A DNA stretch of 64,000 nt from Scytalidium lignicola (lineage: Eukaryota; Ascomycota; Leotiomycetes). This document shows positions 20,732 to 32,584 of this stretch, piece after piece (the stretch's first letter is position 1; every line of letters begins with the position of its first letter). The DNA lies in the NCBI GenBank assembly GCA_002812745.2, contig NCSJ02000076.1:62001-126000 (forward strand), read 5' to 3'. The notes under the pieces were generated by a model. It had not been told where the DNA came from and ran no database searches. It worked only from the letters and a program-made list of their open reading frames with translations. Both the position numbers and the translations under genes were made by a program.

Positions 20732-22566
20732 ATGGACCCCTCACTACAAGAAGTACAAGGCATTCGGATAGCTGTGGAAGGATGTGTGAGTAATTTGTCC
20801 AATTTTTCAGTGGTATATTGTACTGATTAAGGACACAGGGCCATGGCACGCTGCATGCCATCTACGCCTCTGTCGAGAAGGCTTGCGAGGTTCGCGGATG
20901 GGATGGTGTCGACCTCCTAATAATTGGAGGTGATTTCCAAGTTCGTTCTATCTTAAATACTCGTAAGATATGACCTGGTAATTAATCAAATTAGGCAGTT
21001 CGCAATGCGTCTGACTTGACAGTTATGTCATGCCCAGTGAAGTTTCGTGCTATTGGTGATTTCCACTCCTACTACAGCGGTACAACCAAAGCTCCATTCC
21101 TGACTCTATTTGTCGGTGGTAATCACGAGGCAAGCAGTTATCTATGGGAACTATACTACGGAGGTTGGGTCGCCCCTAACATTTACTACATGGGCGCCGC
21201 GAATGTTGTTCGACTTGGAGGCATTCGAATCGCCGGTCTGACTGGAATTTGGAAAGGCTACAATTACAAGAAGCCGCACCATGAGCGACTACCATACAGC
21301 CAAGATGATATAAAGTCCATATACCATGTTCGGGAGATCGACGTGAGAAAATTATTGCAGTTGAGAACCCAAGTCGATATTGGCATTAGCCATGACTGGC
21401 CAAGAGCAATTGAGAAACATGGAAACGAAAGACAGTTATTCAGAATGAAACCAGACTTTGAACAGGAATCGAAGGATGGCACCCTAGGAAATCCAGCAGC
21501 AGCTAACCTAATGGACCGTCTTCGGCCGCCATACTGGTTTGCTGCCCACCTGCATTGCAAATTCGCTGCGATTAAAAGTTATGGCGAGAGAAGAGAACAA
21601 CCAGACGAAAGCCATAAATTTGTAACCCAGACATCGGTGGCCAAAAGCAGCCCAGCTTCGGAGGAAAAATCCATTTCTCAAACAATTGCTCATAATGATG
21701 ATGAAATTGACCTAGATATGGACGATGATGATGGGCCGTCCCATGAGGTATCTGGTCTAGAAAGCAGACAGTCCTCGAATATAAATGGTAATAATACTGA
21801 TAAAACCAACGATGGAAATCCGGCTCTAATCTCCATTTCCTCGGAAATTCGTGCTCAGTTACCTGCTGCGTTTACTCAAGGGACGGCGCCTATTCTCCCG
21901 CGCTCGACACAACAAAATTATCCAGCACCTCCTGGAGTCAAAAACAAAACTGTTCAGTTCCTGGCACTAGACAAATGTCTCCCAGGCCGCAAATTCCTCC
22001 AGCTGCTAGAAGTGAGGCCACATGGAACCGTTCTAGAATCTTCCGTTGCGGAAGTTGCTGCGGAGAACACCCCATTATCTAGACCAAAGCCAAAGTTTGA
22101 GTATGACCCCGAATGGCTTGCTATAACTCGAGTGCTTGCTCCTAATTTGGTCTTGGGGGACAAATCTGCATCGCAAGATTATGACCTTGGAGAAGCGCAT
22201 TATCTGCCACTTATTCAAAAGGAGGAAGAATGGATAAGAGAAAATATTATCGATAAGGGGAAACTCGGGATCCCAAAGAATTTTAAAATAACTGCTCCGA
22301 TCTTTCAAATTGGTATGCCAGAAATTGTTAATGAAGCCCCAAAGGAATACACGAACCCTCAGACACAGCAGTTCTGCGATTTGATTGGCATTGAGAATAA
22401 GTTCTACGCTACAGAGGAAGAAAAAGAGGCAAGAATAAGAAATGGCCCTCCACCACCGCAAGAGAGAAGAGACGGTGGTTTTGGCGGACGTGGCAGAGCA
22501 GGTAGAGGCCGTGGCCGAGGTCGAGGTGGTGGAAGGGGCCGTGGAAATGGCCGAGGGCGATGGTAG
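20732..22566 (+). CDS. dbr1: RNA lariat debranching enzyme Dbr1
   Basis: Exons 20732-20785, 20839-20940 and 20995-22566 give 575 residues. The N-terminal metallophosphoesterase domain carries all expected metal-site motifs: GCGHG (Cys18 and His20, with Cys where other phosphoesterases have Asp), GGDFQ, GGNHEAS, SHDWPR and AHLH. The Dbr1-specific YGGWVAPNIYYMG and SIYHVRE segments are also present, as is the C-terminal debranching domain around FLALDKCLPGRKFLQ. The enzyme cuts the 2'-5' bond of intron lariats so introns can be degraded or made into snoRNAs. An Asp-rich linker separates the domains. The C-terminus (about 30 residues) is an RG-rich tail ending in RGRW. Both introns lie near the 5' end, before the metal-site core is complete. 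Confidence 0.95.
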
Positions 22567-23148
22567 ACACGAAAGATACTGTAATTGTTATCGTTGTCTT
22601 TAAAGATACCCAACCAACATCAAAATCTTATAATTACAAAAGCTAAAGATAATAAATGAATTTTAGTCTTCAACTACCATATTGTCATACTGGTGACAAA
22701 CAATACAGATACCCTGTCGATTGCCAATATTCCCAAGTGAAATACATGAATAGATGAATGAAAAGTACTATGACAATTGAACTAACTAAATATCATAATT
22801 ATCTAGCTCGAGAATTGCACAATTTCAGACTAGAAAGTCGAGTATGTATCCTATAGAATAAAGTCACAGTCTCTAGGAAGAAGATCTGTGACTGAATAGG
22901 AAGGATTGTAGATATTCCATCATCTTTAGACATTCGACCTATAGAGGAAGAGAAAGAATGCATATGCTCAGATGGGTTGTTTCAAAGGAAACATGTAGTA
23001 GTGACATAAAATTGTCTGAGTTTTGAATGTCATTTTATTAGTATATAGCAGAGCAGGTCTATACTCCTACATAATCCTGTAAGCCCAGCCGAGCGCCTAA
23101 CCCCCTAACGCCATCGTAGTTGTTACAAATAATTTCCTAGCATATTCA
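22567..23148. other. Convergent 3' region between dbr1 and the elongin C gene
   Basis: About 580 bp, AT-rich, with no credible ORF. If the last elongin C intron is not spliced, that gene would run on to a stop near 23096. Confidence 0.5.
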
Positions 23149-23882
23149 TTATGCTGAAAAGTTATCAGTACTAATTCATTTCCCGATAATAGAAGAATTA
23201 GGGACTCACTGCGTAAGAAATCAGCCGCCATCAGAAGCTCCAGGCAAAGCTCAGGTGGTATTTCCATGTCCGGCACGTCAACACGATTTCTGTTTTTGTA
23301 ATTATAGTAGAAGTACTCGGCAATCTTCTCGAGAATTATTCCACTATAATTTCAGGTGGTTAGCGTGAAATCCCTGAATTTCTTCGGACCTCGAAAGGAA
23401 CATATATGTAGCGGTCTCAGATCAAGTGTAACCAAGCATCACACAGCGCCACTGCTTCACCTTCCGGCAAAGAGGGTCTGTCAACTTCATATTCTTGTGT
23501 TTCGTCATTGGGAATCTGGTCTTGCAGCTTCATTCTTCTCCAGCTCATGATTGGCAATTGGTTTATGTTTTGAGCCCTCCACCGTGGGGCCGTCAAGATC
23601 GGCTTCTGTAATAGAGGGATAAAAGTAAACTGCATACTTAATTTCTTCGAAAGTACATCTCCCAGTTGTAGCTTCCGCAAAGTTGCCTAAATATCGCACA
23701 AAATGAGCTCTAGGTTCACGCCACTATTTCACAGCAAGGCAGAACTTACTCTTTGGATCCAACATCCTCTTGATGGCACCGCTTATACAAGCGGCTTCCC
23801 TCAAAACAACAAACTCAAATCCATCACTTGACACAAGAGTCACATATTTACTGAGCCCTTGGCCCTGGCTGGAGCTGGCCAT
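23149..23882 (-). CDS. Elongin C
   Basis: Exons in transcript order are 23882-23750, 23686-23638, 23343-23210 and a proposed 5-bp terminal exon 23153-23149, giving 106 residues. The Skp1/BTB-like fold is recognisable from YVTLVSSDGFEFVVLREAA, SGAIKRML, and the final EIPPELCLELLMAADFL, which is diagnostic of elongin C. Elongin C bridges cullin-type ubiquitin ligases or elongin A to substrate receptors. The third junction restores NGIILEKIAEYFYYNY, typical of the family, across a 294 bp intron that is unusually long here. The last exon is inferred from a strong GTGAGT donor, a CTGAT branch-like site and a CAG acceptor. Without it the frame continues 38 codons beyond the conserved end. Confidence 0.82.
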
Positions 23883-24106
23883 TCTGGAGGTCGTAAGCTG
23901 GTGTTGCTAGACCTTGAAGATTTCTGGGTATGCTTCGTTACCGCGATTCCATTCATAGAGCAAATGGGGCAAACACAGGCGGGATTTCTGCCGATGCCTT
24001 GCATACGAGGCAGCAATTTATTAGATGCGTGATACAACCATGCCCCTAGAATATCATTCAAGGTCGGCCAATCTCATATAACTATATACTTCCAAAGTGA
24101 TATGAA
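23883..24106. promoter_or_regulatory. Short divergent promoter between elongin C and the 3-oxoacyl-ACP reductase gene
   Basis: Only 224 bp separate two start codons that face apart, so both promoters are compressed here and may share elements. A 73-codon minus-strand ORF that covers most of it is probably chance. Confidence 0.5.
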
Positions 24107-25212
24107 ATGCTCTCTCGATTAACACCAAGAAATCTCTTCCGTACTTGGCAGAAATCAAATCATTTTCTTGTTCTCCACTCTGTACACCCTAAGTCAAAAT
24201 GCCAGCAAGCACGTGCGTATTCAAGCTCTACTTCTGACTCAGTGCAATGTTTTAAGCCTGAATCATTAAAGGGCAAAAAAGTCCTCATAACTGGTGCATC
24301 TAGAGGAATTGGTGCCGGAATAGCTCGCCTATTTGCACTCGAGGGAGCACAATGTGTGCTCGTAGGAAGGAATTCAGAAGCATTGCAATCAGTAGCACAA
24401 TCATTAGCTATCAAGTTTAACAATAAGGATACAGCAAATGAGATTGCTTCAGACAGGGATATAAATAAACATGACTTTCGAATTGGCGATGTTGGTAAAC
24501 GGAATTTCTGGGAGGCCATCGTGAAGGATGTTGGAGACATAGATATTTTGGTAAATGCTGCTGGTGTAACACAGTACTCACCACTTTTCGCTACGAAGCC
24601 AGAGCTTATAGAGGAGGTGCTGCGAACCAATTTGCAGGGTACGATTTGGGGATGTCAGATTGTAGGCAAGAAAATGTTAAGGAAAAGGGGTGGTAAGTTT
24701 CCTAATCTCTTTGATACATGTTTACTCACAACATAGGGCAGGCTGCATTATCAACGTGGCTTCATTACTAGGGCTGAAGGGCGGGAAAGGGAGTACTGCA
24801 TATGCTGCCAGTAAGGCTGGTGTTATAGGTTGGGCTCCCATCCGCAAGGTGGAGTAAAGTGATGAGCTGACAGAACAGGATTGACAAGAGCATTGGCAGC
24901 GGAAATGGGACCGTTAAATATTCGTGTCAATGTCATTGTCCCTGGATATATTGAGACCGATATGACTTTAGGTACGTCTCTCTATAATACAGTTTTCCCG
25001 GGAAAATTATCTCCTTTCCTCAGGGATTGAGAAATCTCTAATATACAATTACAGCGATGACCTCAGAAGCTCGCGCGCAGGCCCTAGGAGCTATACCCCT
25101 TAAACGATTTGGGGGCGTCCAAGAGGTCGCTGACGCGGCAATATTCTTAGCCACCAACAAGTATGCTAGCAACTGTGTGCTTAACTTGGATGGAGGATTG
25201 AGCGCCATATGA
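24107..25212 (+). CDS. Mitochondrial 3-oxoacyl-[acyl-carrier-protein] reductase (SDR family)
   Basis: Exons 24107-24692, 24742-24828, 24879-24971 and 25055-25212 encode 307 residues. The first ~45 residues are rich in Arg, Ser and Leu without acidic residues until the catalytic domain, as in a mitochondrial presequence. The short-chain dehydrogenase core shows TGASRGIG (NADPH-binding), NAAG, the INVAS serine strand, the catalytic YAASKAG (Y-x3-K) and the PGYIETDM segment after it. It ends with LDGGLSAI. The fit to FabG/Oar1-type reductases points to mitochondrial type II fatty acid synthesis, which supplies octanoate for lipoic acid. Another SDR substrate cannot be excluded from sequence. It converges with uba2, 220 bp apart. 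Confidence 0.83.
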
Positions 25213-25432
25213 CCTGTTGTAGCAACAGTTTAGGCTTCCTCCACTTGATAATTTGTCCAACTAGACGATCGCGCTTGCAAAGGAATAGGCTGCGTATTGA
25301 CATACGGCCCGGCAGTGGTTATGGCTAGACCCTCTGTAAAGACGTAAGAGGTTACCACCATAATATAGTCCGACAGGGAGCGTTCCTAAGATGCAGAACT
25401 CCGGAGCTCCACATCATCATTTCTAAAGGCCA

Positions 25433-27871
25433 TTAATCATCAATAACGATCGCTCCATCTGCCACATCGTCAATCAAAATAACGTCGTCACCATTTGTAG
25501 CAGTCTTTAAATCAACCTTAGCCCGCTTTACAAGTGTTAATTCGTCACCGAGAGCCTCTGCTGCTGTTCTCTTCTTGTTTGAGCTACTAGTTTGCGCACC
25601 GTTTGTACCATTCGTGGGTACGGTGTCGCTTGAAGTATGGCCATTGGTTTCTGGAACAGTTTCCATGCCCGGTTTCTTTCTTCTTGGGATTAGGGAAACC
25701 GTAGATTCCTCGTCAGACACTCCAGTAATGTCTAGACCCTTAATCGGCTTATCCCCTAGGGCGGTAGTTCTGATTGTATGTTAGTGGTTAACACAGGATA
25801 TCATAATTATGTCACTCACGATTCTTTTATGTTTAAGACAAGATTTACCCTTGTATTTTCATCATCTTCATCAATAACGGTCAAGAAAGTGTCTCCCTTG
25901 ATACCTAAGATTAAGTTTAGCGGAATGTAAGACAGCATTTTCCATCAAAGAGCATACCAAGTTCACTAAGCTTCTTCGACAAGTTGGCAGTCTCCTCTAC
26001 ATCGTAAAGAATGCCAGTATCGTTATTAACAACAAATTCTTCGCCATAGCCTAGCTGCGTTCGTAAGTAATCCTCGACAAGGTCACTCAATGTTGCTCGT
26101 GATAAGTCAACAAGAACCCGTGTCTGAGCCACACTACAAACGGGACAATCTGGGTTTGGTGGACGTATTCTATCGGAGGCAAGAAGTCGCTCCTGAGCGA
26201 AAGGTGACAGGAAAACCTCCTTGGTGTTGGAAAATTCGCCGCGGAGAACCTTAAAAGCTTGAAGCACACAAAGACCAGCAACTATCGCGTTGGTTGTAGC
26301 AATAGCAGGGATGATGTTTCCGGCCATTTGCTTAATATCAAACCTCGACTTAGTTTCGATTCCGAAGACTATAGACCGCAGGTTGGCGCTGGCTGTAACA
26401 AAATCCATTGTGTCCTCATCGTCCTTATCGAAGGTAATAATTGGATCTGCCGAGTTACCGTTTGAAGAACTTTTCATTTCCTGCATTCTCTTGCTCAGGC
26501 GCTCCAAACTGCTCTTGTCAGACTGTGACTAAAAAGGATATAGTGGCGTGTCTTACCTGTCCTTGAAAACAACTAGGTTTTCATGGAGATTCCAGACTCT
26601 TTGCCCATCTTGTAATATAGAAGCTTTTGAAACACTGGTCTGTGCAACTTCCTTCATGAGAGATACGTAATCCAAGGCTTCTGGTGGCCGTCTTGTCTTC
26701 CACATGTCCTCCATTGATCGCAATCGAACAATATCATCTTTATAGACCTTGTCAAAAAGTAACTGAGGAAAGGAGTCGGTGCCCATAGCTTCCCTGATAG
26801 TCATCAATGCTTGCGATTCTTTCTTCAAATTTTCAATCTCCGTCGCTGTTCATACATTAGCCCTGTGGCCTTATACTATCCAAAGCGCTCTCACTCACCA
26901 TTATCCGCATCTACTGAATTGTCTAGTTCTGGAGATGAATCTTCGCTTGCGCCAAATATTTCACTTGCCAAGTTAACGTGCAGTTCCTAGCTTAGAGAGG
27001 AAATGAAACATTGCAGAAACCTACCTTAATAAATAGCTCTTTCCCCACACTATACAATGGATTGGTTGGCTGGGAGTACTACGGATTGTACAGACAGGAA
27101 AGGTCTTCGGTGTTTCCTTTGTTGTACAATCATAGCAGGCCGTTGTTCCCTTCTTAATCACTTGGACCTGACCATTGAATCCAGTTGTACCACTCTCAAC
27201 AAGAGGTACATCTGCCGCTAGGCACATTTTGTTGACATGTCTTCGAGCGTCTAAGTTATCCAGAGCATTGAAGACTATAGTGAACCCCTTAAACCAATCC
27301 ACATTAAACTGAGTATCTTTGATATTAGCGTGATGTGCTTCTAGCTTTACTTCTGGATTAAAGCTTTGTGCGGCGTCTTTTGCAACCTATATCATATTTC
27401 TCAGCGTGGTTGGAGTCTGCAGGGATCTGTATGACATACCAGTGCCTTGGACTTTTTGATGTGCTCATGTCTAAAGAGGAATTGCCGATTGAGGTTGCTC
27501 AAGTCAATTGTATCAAGATCGACAATGTGGATTTCACCAAAGCCGCTAAGAACGAGATTCTTCAATAATTCGCATCCTATGCCTCCTGCGCCAACCATCA
27601 AAATCCGAGCCTGCAAGATCAGTTAGCAAGGCTGAAAGCGCAAGTGTTTGATGAAGTTGTGACATTGGCAGACTTGGGGGCTCAGGGGGATATTAGTCGC
27701 TCTCCAGACTTTTGAACATAGGTTCTAAGCTTTGCACCCCAGGATCAGATGTGGTTGTGTCACCAAAGATGAAGTTTCAACCTTCAAACAGAGGCTACAA
27801 AGGCTTACCTCCTTGACCATATTGTGCAACGGTAATCCGAGCGATTTTCCGTTAAAATAATCGCGCGCCAT
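25433..27871 (-). CDS. uba2: SUMO-activating enzyme catalytic subunit Uba2
   Basis: Eight exons in transcript order, 27871-27809, 27610-27440, 27386-27025, 26963-26899, 26845-26557, 26508-25958, 25904-25820 and 25769-25433, give 640 residues. The adenylation domain has [13 protein letters not shown] and the [18 protein letters not shown] block. The catalytic cysteine lies in [13 protein letters not shown] at residue 177. Zinc-binding pairs are CYDC and CPVC. A ubiquitin-fold domain follows. Uba2 pairs with Aos1 to activate SUMO with ATP and pass it to Ubc9, in the nucleus. The C-terminal tail is Thr/Ser-rich with a KKR-type nuclear signal and ends in two acidic-hydrophobic SUMO-interaction-like motifs (VILIDD and IVIDD). 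The exon 5/6 junction was placed to give [11 protein letters not shown], matching the family. Confidence 0.93.
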
Positions 27872-28609
27872 GGTGAAATAAGCAGCCAGCTCTATGCGAC
27901 ACCAATGTGACAAAAAAGAAAAGTGAAGAAGAGAAGGCAGGTTGATTTTGCAGGAGTTAGGTCAGTTCGCAAGATGGGTGAGCTGATACCTGATAAATCT
28001 GGCTCTATTCACGAGCCTTTGTAGTCTGGACGCGACCCGCGTTAGATAAGCTAGCGTGACTAGCTTATCGGGCTAGTGCGCTTCGCTGTTTGTCTTCGAT
28101 CCAAGTTTTAGATGCGTTTAGCAGTAATATCATAGTCTAACGGTGTTATTTGTTTGTAATTATGGAATTTTATTATATTGTAAATCATTAAATCACCATA
28201 TCCAAGTTGAATTGTTCCTACAGTATATACCTAATTGCAGGAAATCTACAGTACCAGTAAGCGGGCGGCTTAATTAAGCATATAAGTAGTAATCTGTAGA
28301 AGCCCCTGAAATTGGACCTGTTGTGCACTGGTCCGCAATGTATGCCACTGGTATTAAGCTATTTACTTTATAATTGACTCTTTATTAACTCGCCCATAAC
28401 CATTTGAAAAATATAGAGTTCCCCGAGAAATTTTACTATAAAAAGTGGGTCTTACTAAAAGCTATATTGACGGGAGCATACTTGAAATTTTACCGCCACA
28501 AGATCGCGGTTTCCAGACAGGACTTTTGCTGCATGTTACCCTTCTCTGAAGTTCTGGAGAGTCATTATACTTTTTNATTTGTTGAAGAAACCTATCAATA
28601 GCCATTACC
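27872..28609. promoter_or_regulatory. Divergent promoter region between uba2 and the queuosine salvage gene
   Basis: A 738 bp segment between two starts facing apart. It contains a perfect inverted repeat at 28045-28069 built on GATAAG/CTTATC (separate entry) and is AT-rich from about 28140 on. One N lies at 28576, about 34 bp before the next ATG. Confidence 0.55.
28045..28069. repeat. Perfect 10-bp inverted repeat with GATAAG half-sites
   Basis: GATAAGCTAG at 28045-28054, a 5-bp spacer, then its exact reverse complement CTAGCTTATC at 28060-28069. GATAAG is the consensus of fungal GATA factors, so two opposed sites could bind a pair of such proteins. It could also form a stem-loop. It lies 174 bp upstream of the uba2 start. 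Confidence 0.8.
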
Positions 28610-29874
28610 ATGTCTGATGATGAAGCCGACCCTGAACTTCTCGAGCTCCTCCGGCAACATTTCATGAAGAGTGCTGTGATAGAAGTTCCAGAAACACATG
28701 TTTTAGATGGAGCTGAATACGTTTACAACAATTCAATCGATGTCGCCATAGACTATCAGTCTACAAAAGCCGCGGCAACTATGATATATGAGGAAATGCA
28801 AAAAAAGGAGTATTCAACTCAAACATGGTCTGTTCATGAGCTTCACCCAAAAGAGAAAAATGAGAGGACGGTAGATTTCATATTCACCATGGATTTGTTG
28901 AACTTTTCTTTCTGGTCTGAAAACCCCGATGATGAGCGGTTTGCCATTGAATATAGGAGCAAGAAATGGACTGGCTACTGGAGTTTGGTAGCGGCGCTGC
29001 AGAGAGCTCTAGATGAGGGTTAGTTTTCGGCAACCCGCTGCCTTGAGCTGGGCTTATGTTTCTTCCGTTTGCAGATATTCCGGTAACTTCATCGGATTTC
29101 TGGCAGAATGAACTTGAGTGTACAGAAGAAGTAATGAAGCATGTCTTCCGAAGTTGTACGGAAGAAGAAATTCCAATGTTTGCTGAGAGGCTGTCTTGCC
29201 TGCGTGAGGCAGGACGAGTTCTATACGAGGTTTGAATTATATTCGTCCTTACATACTTCTTCCTTAGAAAGAATGAGTCACTGACATTCTGCTAGAAGTA
29301 TGAATGCCGTTTTAGCAGATGCATAGAGGCTGCCAATCATTCAGCTGCAGCATTGGTCAACTTACTCGCTAAAGACTTCCCCTGCTTCAATGATGCAGCG
29401 CAATTTGAGGGCCGAAAAACCGTACGGTTCCTCAAACGGGCTCAAATATGCGTTGCTGACATCTGGGCTGCTTTCAACGGTGAGGGTTACGGGCAGTTCA
29501 ATGACATTGACAAGATTACTATGTTCGCGGACTATCGGGTCCCACAGATCTTAAATACTTTGGGATGTCTTTGGTATAGCCCTCCCCTTGAGCATACAAT
29601 TCGTCAAAAGAAGCCTATAGAGAGTGGGCATACCTGGGAGATCCAGTTGCGAGGTAACTATGACGTCATATAGAGATATATCATTACTGATATTTCAGTA
29701 GGTTGTAGTATATGGTGTGTTGAGCTCATCCGCCGTGAGATCCTTAGACAGCATCCTGATGCAAAAGTCAATGCAATTCTAATTGACTTCTTTCTGTATG
29801 ATACAATGAAAGAGCGCGAGGCCGAAAGAAAAGAGGAAATACCCCATCATCGGACTCGTAGCATATGGTACTGA
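28610..29874 (+). CDS. Queuosine salvage protein Qng1 (DUF2419 family)
   Basis: Exons 28610-29018, 29075-29229, 29296-29653 and 29702-29874 encode 364 residues. The sequence reads as the Qng1/DUF2419 family throughout: an early SVHELHPKE-NERTVDFIFTMDLLNFSFW block, KWTGYWSLVAALQRALDEG, the SAAALVNLLAKDFPCFND segment, and MFADYRVPQILNTLG. Family members are queuosine-5'-phosphate N-glycosidases that release queuine from salvaged queuosine nucleotide, so the cell can insert it in tRNA with GUN anticodons. No signal peptide or membrane segment is visible. All three junctions keep phase and family sequence. Confidence 0.9.
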
Positions 29875-30448
29875 TGATGTGGTTTGATTGTAGGTCTGTT
29901 CGTTGTAGGATACGGTTATTCGAAATGATTGTCCTGTGTCTCTGTTTGCTGGTCTCTTTCTTATCTAGACAACTAGACAACCTACCGTAATACGCTGGGC
30001 TATGTATGCAGATATCATAGGAACGAGGACTGTATGGATACTTCTTCTAAGTGATTACAAGGAAGTAGGCAAGAAGGAAGGGAAAAGAAAGGCTCCCACC
30101 TATCTTCCTCCAATGCAAAAACAGTAGTTTCATAATGTTTGTGATCAATTTAACTACGTCGAATATGCGATATTGTTGCCGAGGTCAGGAGCTTCTCCCT
30201 CAACTCCCCCACCTTTATTCAAGTATATCAGGATCCGCCTTCCTCTTATGACCGAAATGTAGATAAGACAAGTTAGATACGTTGTATTATCGGATTCAAG
30301 CCATTATACTATAATTATTTATTCTGGCTTTTATATTGAAAGCCACAGTGTAGTCTATCCAAGTGTTTAAAGAAATAAACATCTTGGCATACTCCACCGT
30401 TTCTATCTATAAGCCAAGTAATAATTACCTTCAGGGTATTTCTTAATA
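29875..30448. other. Intergenic region upstream of the amidase gene
   Basis: About 570 bp between two plus-strand genes, AT-rich near 30300-30430. No credible ORF or repeat. Confidence 0.5.
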
Positions 30449-32263
30449 ATGGGTCAGAAGTACAAAGAAATGGCTGCAATAGCCCAGAAGAGAAGGGACG
30501 ATGCCATCCCGACGGAGTATCTTCTCAAAAATATATCCAAAGCAGACCTCCCTCGGAACTTGACCGGCATCCACAGAAGTTCTGGTCATTTCACCCCAGA
30601 GGAATTACAGATTATCGAAACTGAGCCTGAGGGGATTTTGTCAAATATCAAACAAGGGAAATGGACTTCGTTAGAAGTGACGAAAGCATTTTGCAAAAGT
30701 GCCGTTGTCGCTCAGCAGCTTGTAAGTTCCCGAACCTAATGCCTTGGAATATACTAACAACTACATAGACAAATTGCCTAACTGAGATACTCTTCAAGGA
30801 AGCTTTTGATAGAGCACAGTTTCTTGACAGCTATCTCAAAAGGACAGGCAAGACAATCGGACCTTTGCATGGCCTTCCTATTTCCTTAAAAGATTGTATG
30901 ATTGTTCCTCCTCACCCAGCATCAGTCGGAATGGCATGTTATGCCAACGAGCCTACCAAGCCGGAGGATGAAACTATCCTCGTTACGCTACTGAGAAAGC
31001 TGGGTGCAGTTTTCTATGTCAAGACTACTACCCCTACAGCTATGATGATGATGGAAACAATCTCCAATGTCTGGGGAGAGACTAATAATGCTTATCAAAG
31101 TGGCACAAGTCCCGGTGGAAGTTCAGGAGGTGAAGGCGCTTTAATCTCACTTAAAGGCTCGCCATTGGGGATCGGAACTGATATTGGTGGATCTATTCGA
31201 CTTCCGTCGGCATTCAATAATCTTTATGGCCTAAAGCCCACGTGAGTAATGCTTCATCGATTTAGAAGTAGCTTGGTTAACTTCAACCCTAGCTTTGGCC
31301 GTTTCCCTGGATACGGATCAAAGTCTGGGATTCCAGGCCAGGACTTCATTTACGCTAACAATGGACCCATGGCTCGATCCTTGGAGAGTCTCAAGATATA
31401 TTGTAAGGCCGTGCTCTCTCAGGAAGCAGCTCCTTGGCTCTATGATCCAAAGTGTTTTGCAATACCCTGGAGAGAAGATGTGATACCTAAGGGACGGAAA
31501 CTGAGAATTGGTATCATTTCTGACAACGATGGAGAGATAACCGTCCACCCTCCTATTATTCGAGGTCTAGCAATGACAAAGAAAGCTCTGGAAGCTGCCG
31601 GTCACGAGGTCTTTGAGTGGACACCAATAAGTCACCCAGAAATTGTAAAGGGAGTCAATGAAGCATTTTTTACTCTAGGTGGAGCGGCAATTATTGGATT
31701 GACAAAACAAAATGAGGAACCTGTGTTTGGATCGATGAAGCCGTATGAGGAAATTTATAATAAGGGAGAGGCAGGAACCCTCGGACCGACGAAGTTACGA
31801 GAGATGATATACCAACGAAATGCTTATCAGAAACAATATGTGGATCATTGGACAGCTACGGCGGTTGATGGAAAGGAGCCAATGGATGCAATCATTACAG
31901 CTACTAGCCCCTGGACCGCTCCAAGACTAGGAATCACTCAGAAACTGTTCTGCATAAATTATACTGGAGTGTGGAATCTGCTTGGTAAATCATAAGATGT
32001 CTTTTCTCAGTAACATATAACTAATTCTTGTAGACTATCCAGTATGCACTTTCCCCGTTACCTTTGCAGATAAGAATATCGATAAAAAGCGAGACTCTTG
32101 GGTGCCTTTGAATGATTTGGACGCCGGCATACAGGCAGATTATGATCCTGAATTTTATGATGGCACTCCTGTCGTGCTTCAATGTGTTGGAAGACGGTTT
32201 GAGGATGAGAAGGTGCTAGATATGACTAGTATCATAGCTGATGCCCTGAAAGCTCACTCGTGA
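30449..32263 (+). CDS. Amidase (amidase signature family, acetamidase-like)
   Basis: Exons 30449-30721, 30769-31241, 31293-31984 and 32034-32263 encode 555 residues, the usual length of fungal acetamidase-type enzymes. The Ser-cisSer-Lys triad is intact: Lys132 in PISLKD, Ser209 in SPGGSSGGEGA and Ser233 in GTDIGGSIR. The general fold continues with NNGPMARS and the C-terminal DYPVCTFPVTF and WVPLNDLD segments. These enzymes hydrolyse amides to acid and ammonia; substrate cannot be read from the sequence. No signal peptide is visible, so it is likely cytosolic. The methionine used is followed by a charged helix, as usual in this family. Confidence 0.9.
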
Positions 32264-32584
32264 GGGGTTTAGTATATAGGGTGTCTAGCTTAAGAGACAA
32301 TTAAAGAGTCTAGTTAGGACTGATCTTGTAGGTACTTACTCATGTTGCTCTTTCAGAAGTAGAGATGTGAATTGCTGCCTGGAAAAGAGTCCGAGGTTCT
32401 GCCGGTCTTGTTGCTGTAGCAGCTAATTACCCGTACCCAAAATTAACCTCACATACACAACTCCACCATTGATACAAATAACCACCCCGCAAAACATTCA
32501 CATACATCCGAAGTTCTTCCAAAGCACAAACCCTGCAATTCCAAAGTCTATAAAAGAAGAATTATTAAACCAGGAAGAACCAAC
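32264..32584. other. Intergenic region between the amidase and POLD4 genes
   Basis: About 320 bp. The last ~150 bp are C/A-rich and probably the leader of the next gene. Confidence 0.5.

Noticed and set aside
23417..23680. 87-codon ORF inside elongin C intron 2
   Set aside because: It overlaps the elongin C second exon in another frame and has no conserved content; the intron model gives the exact family sequence.
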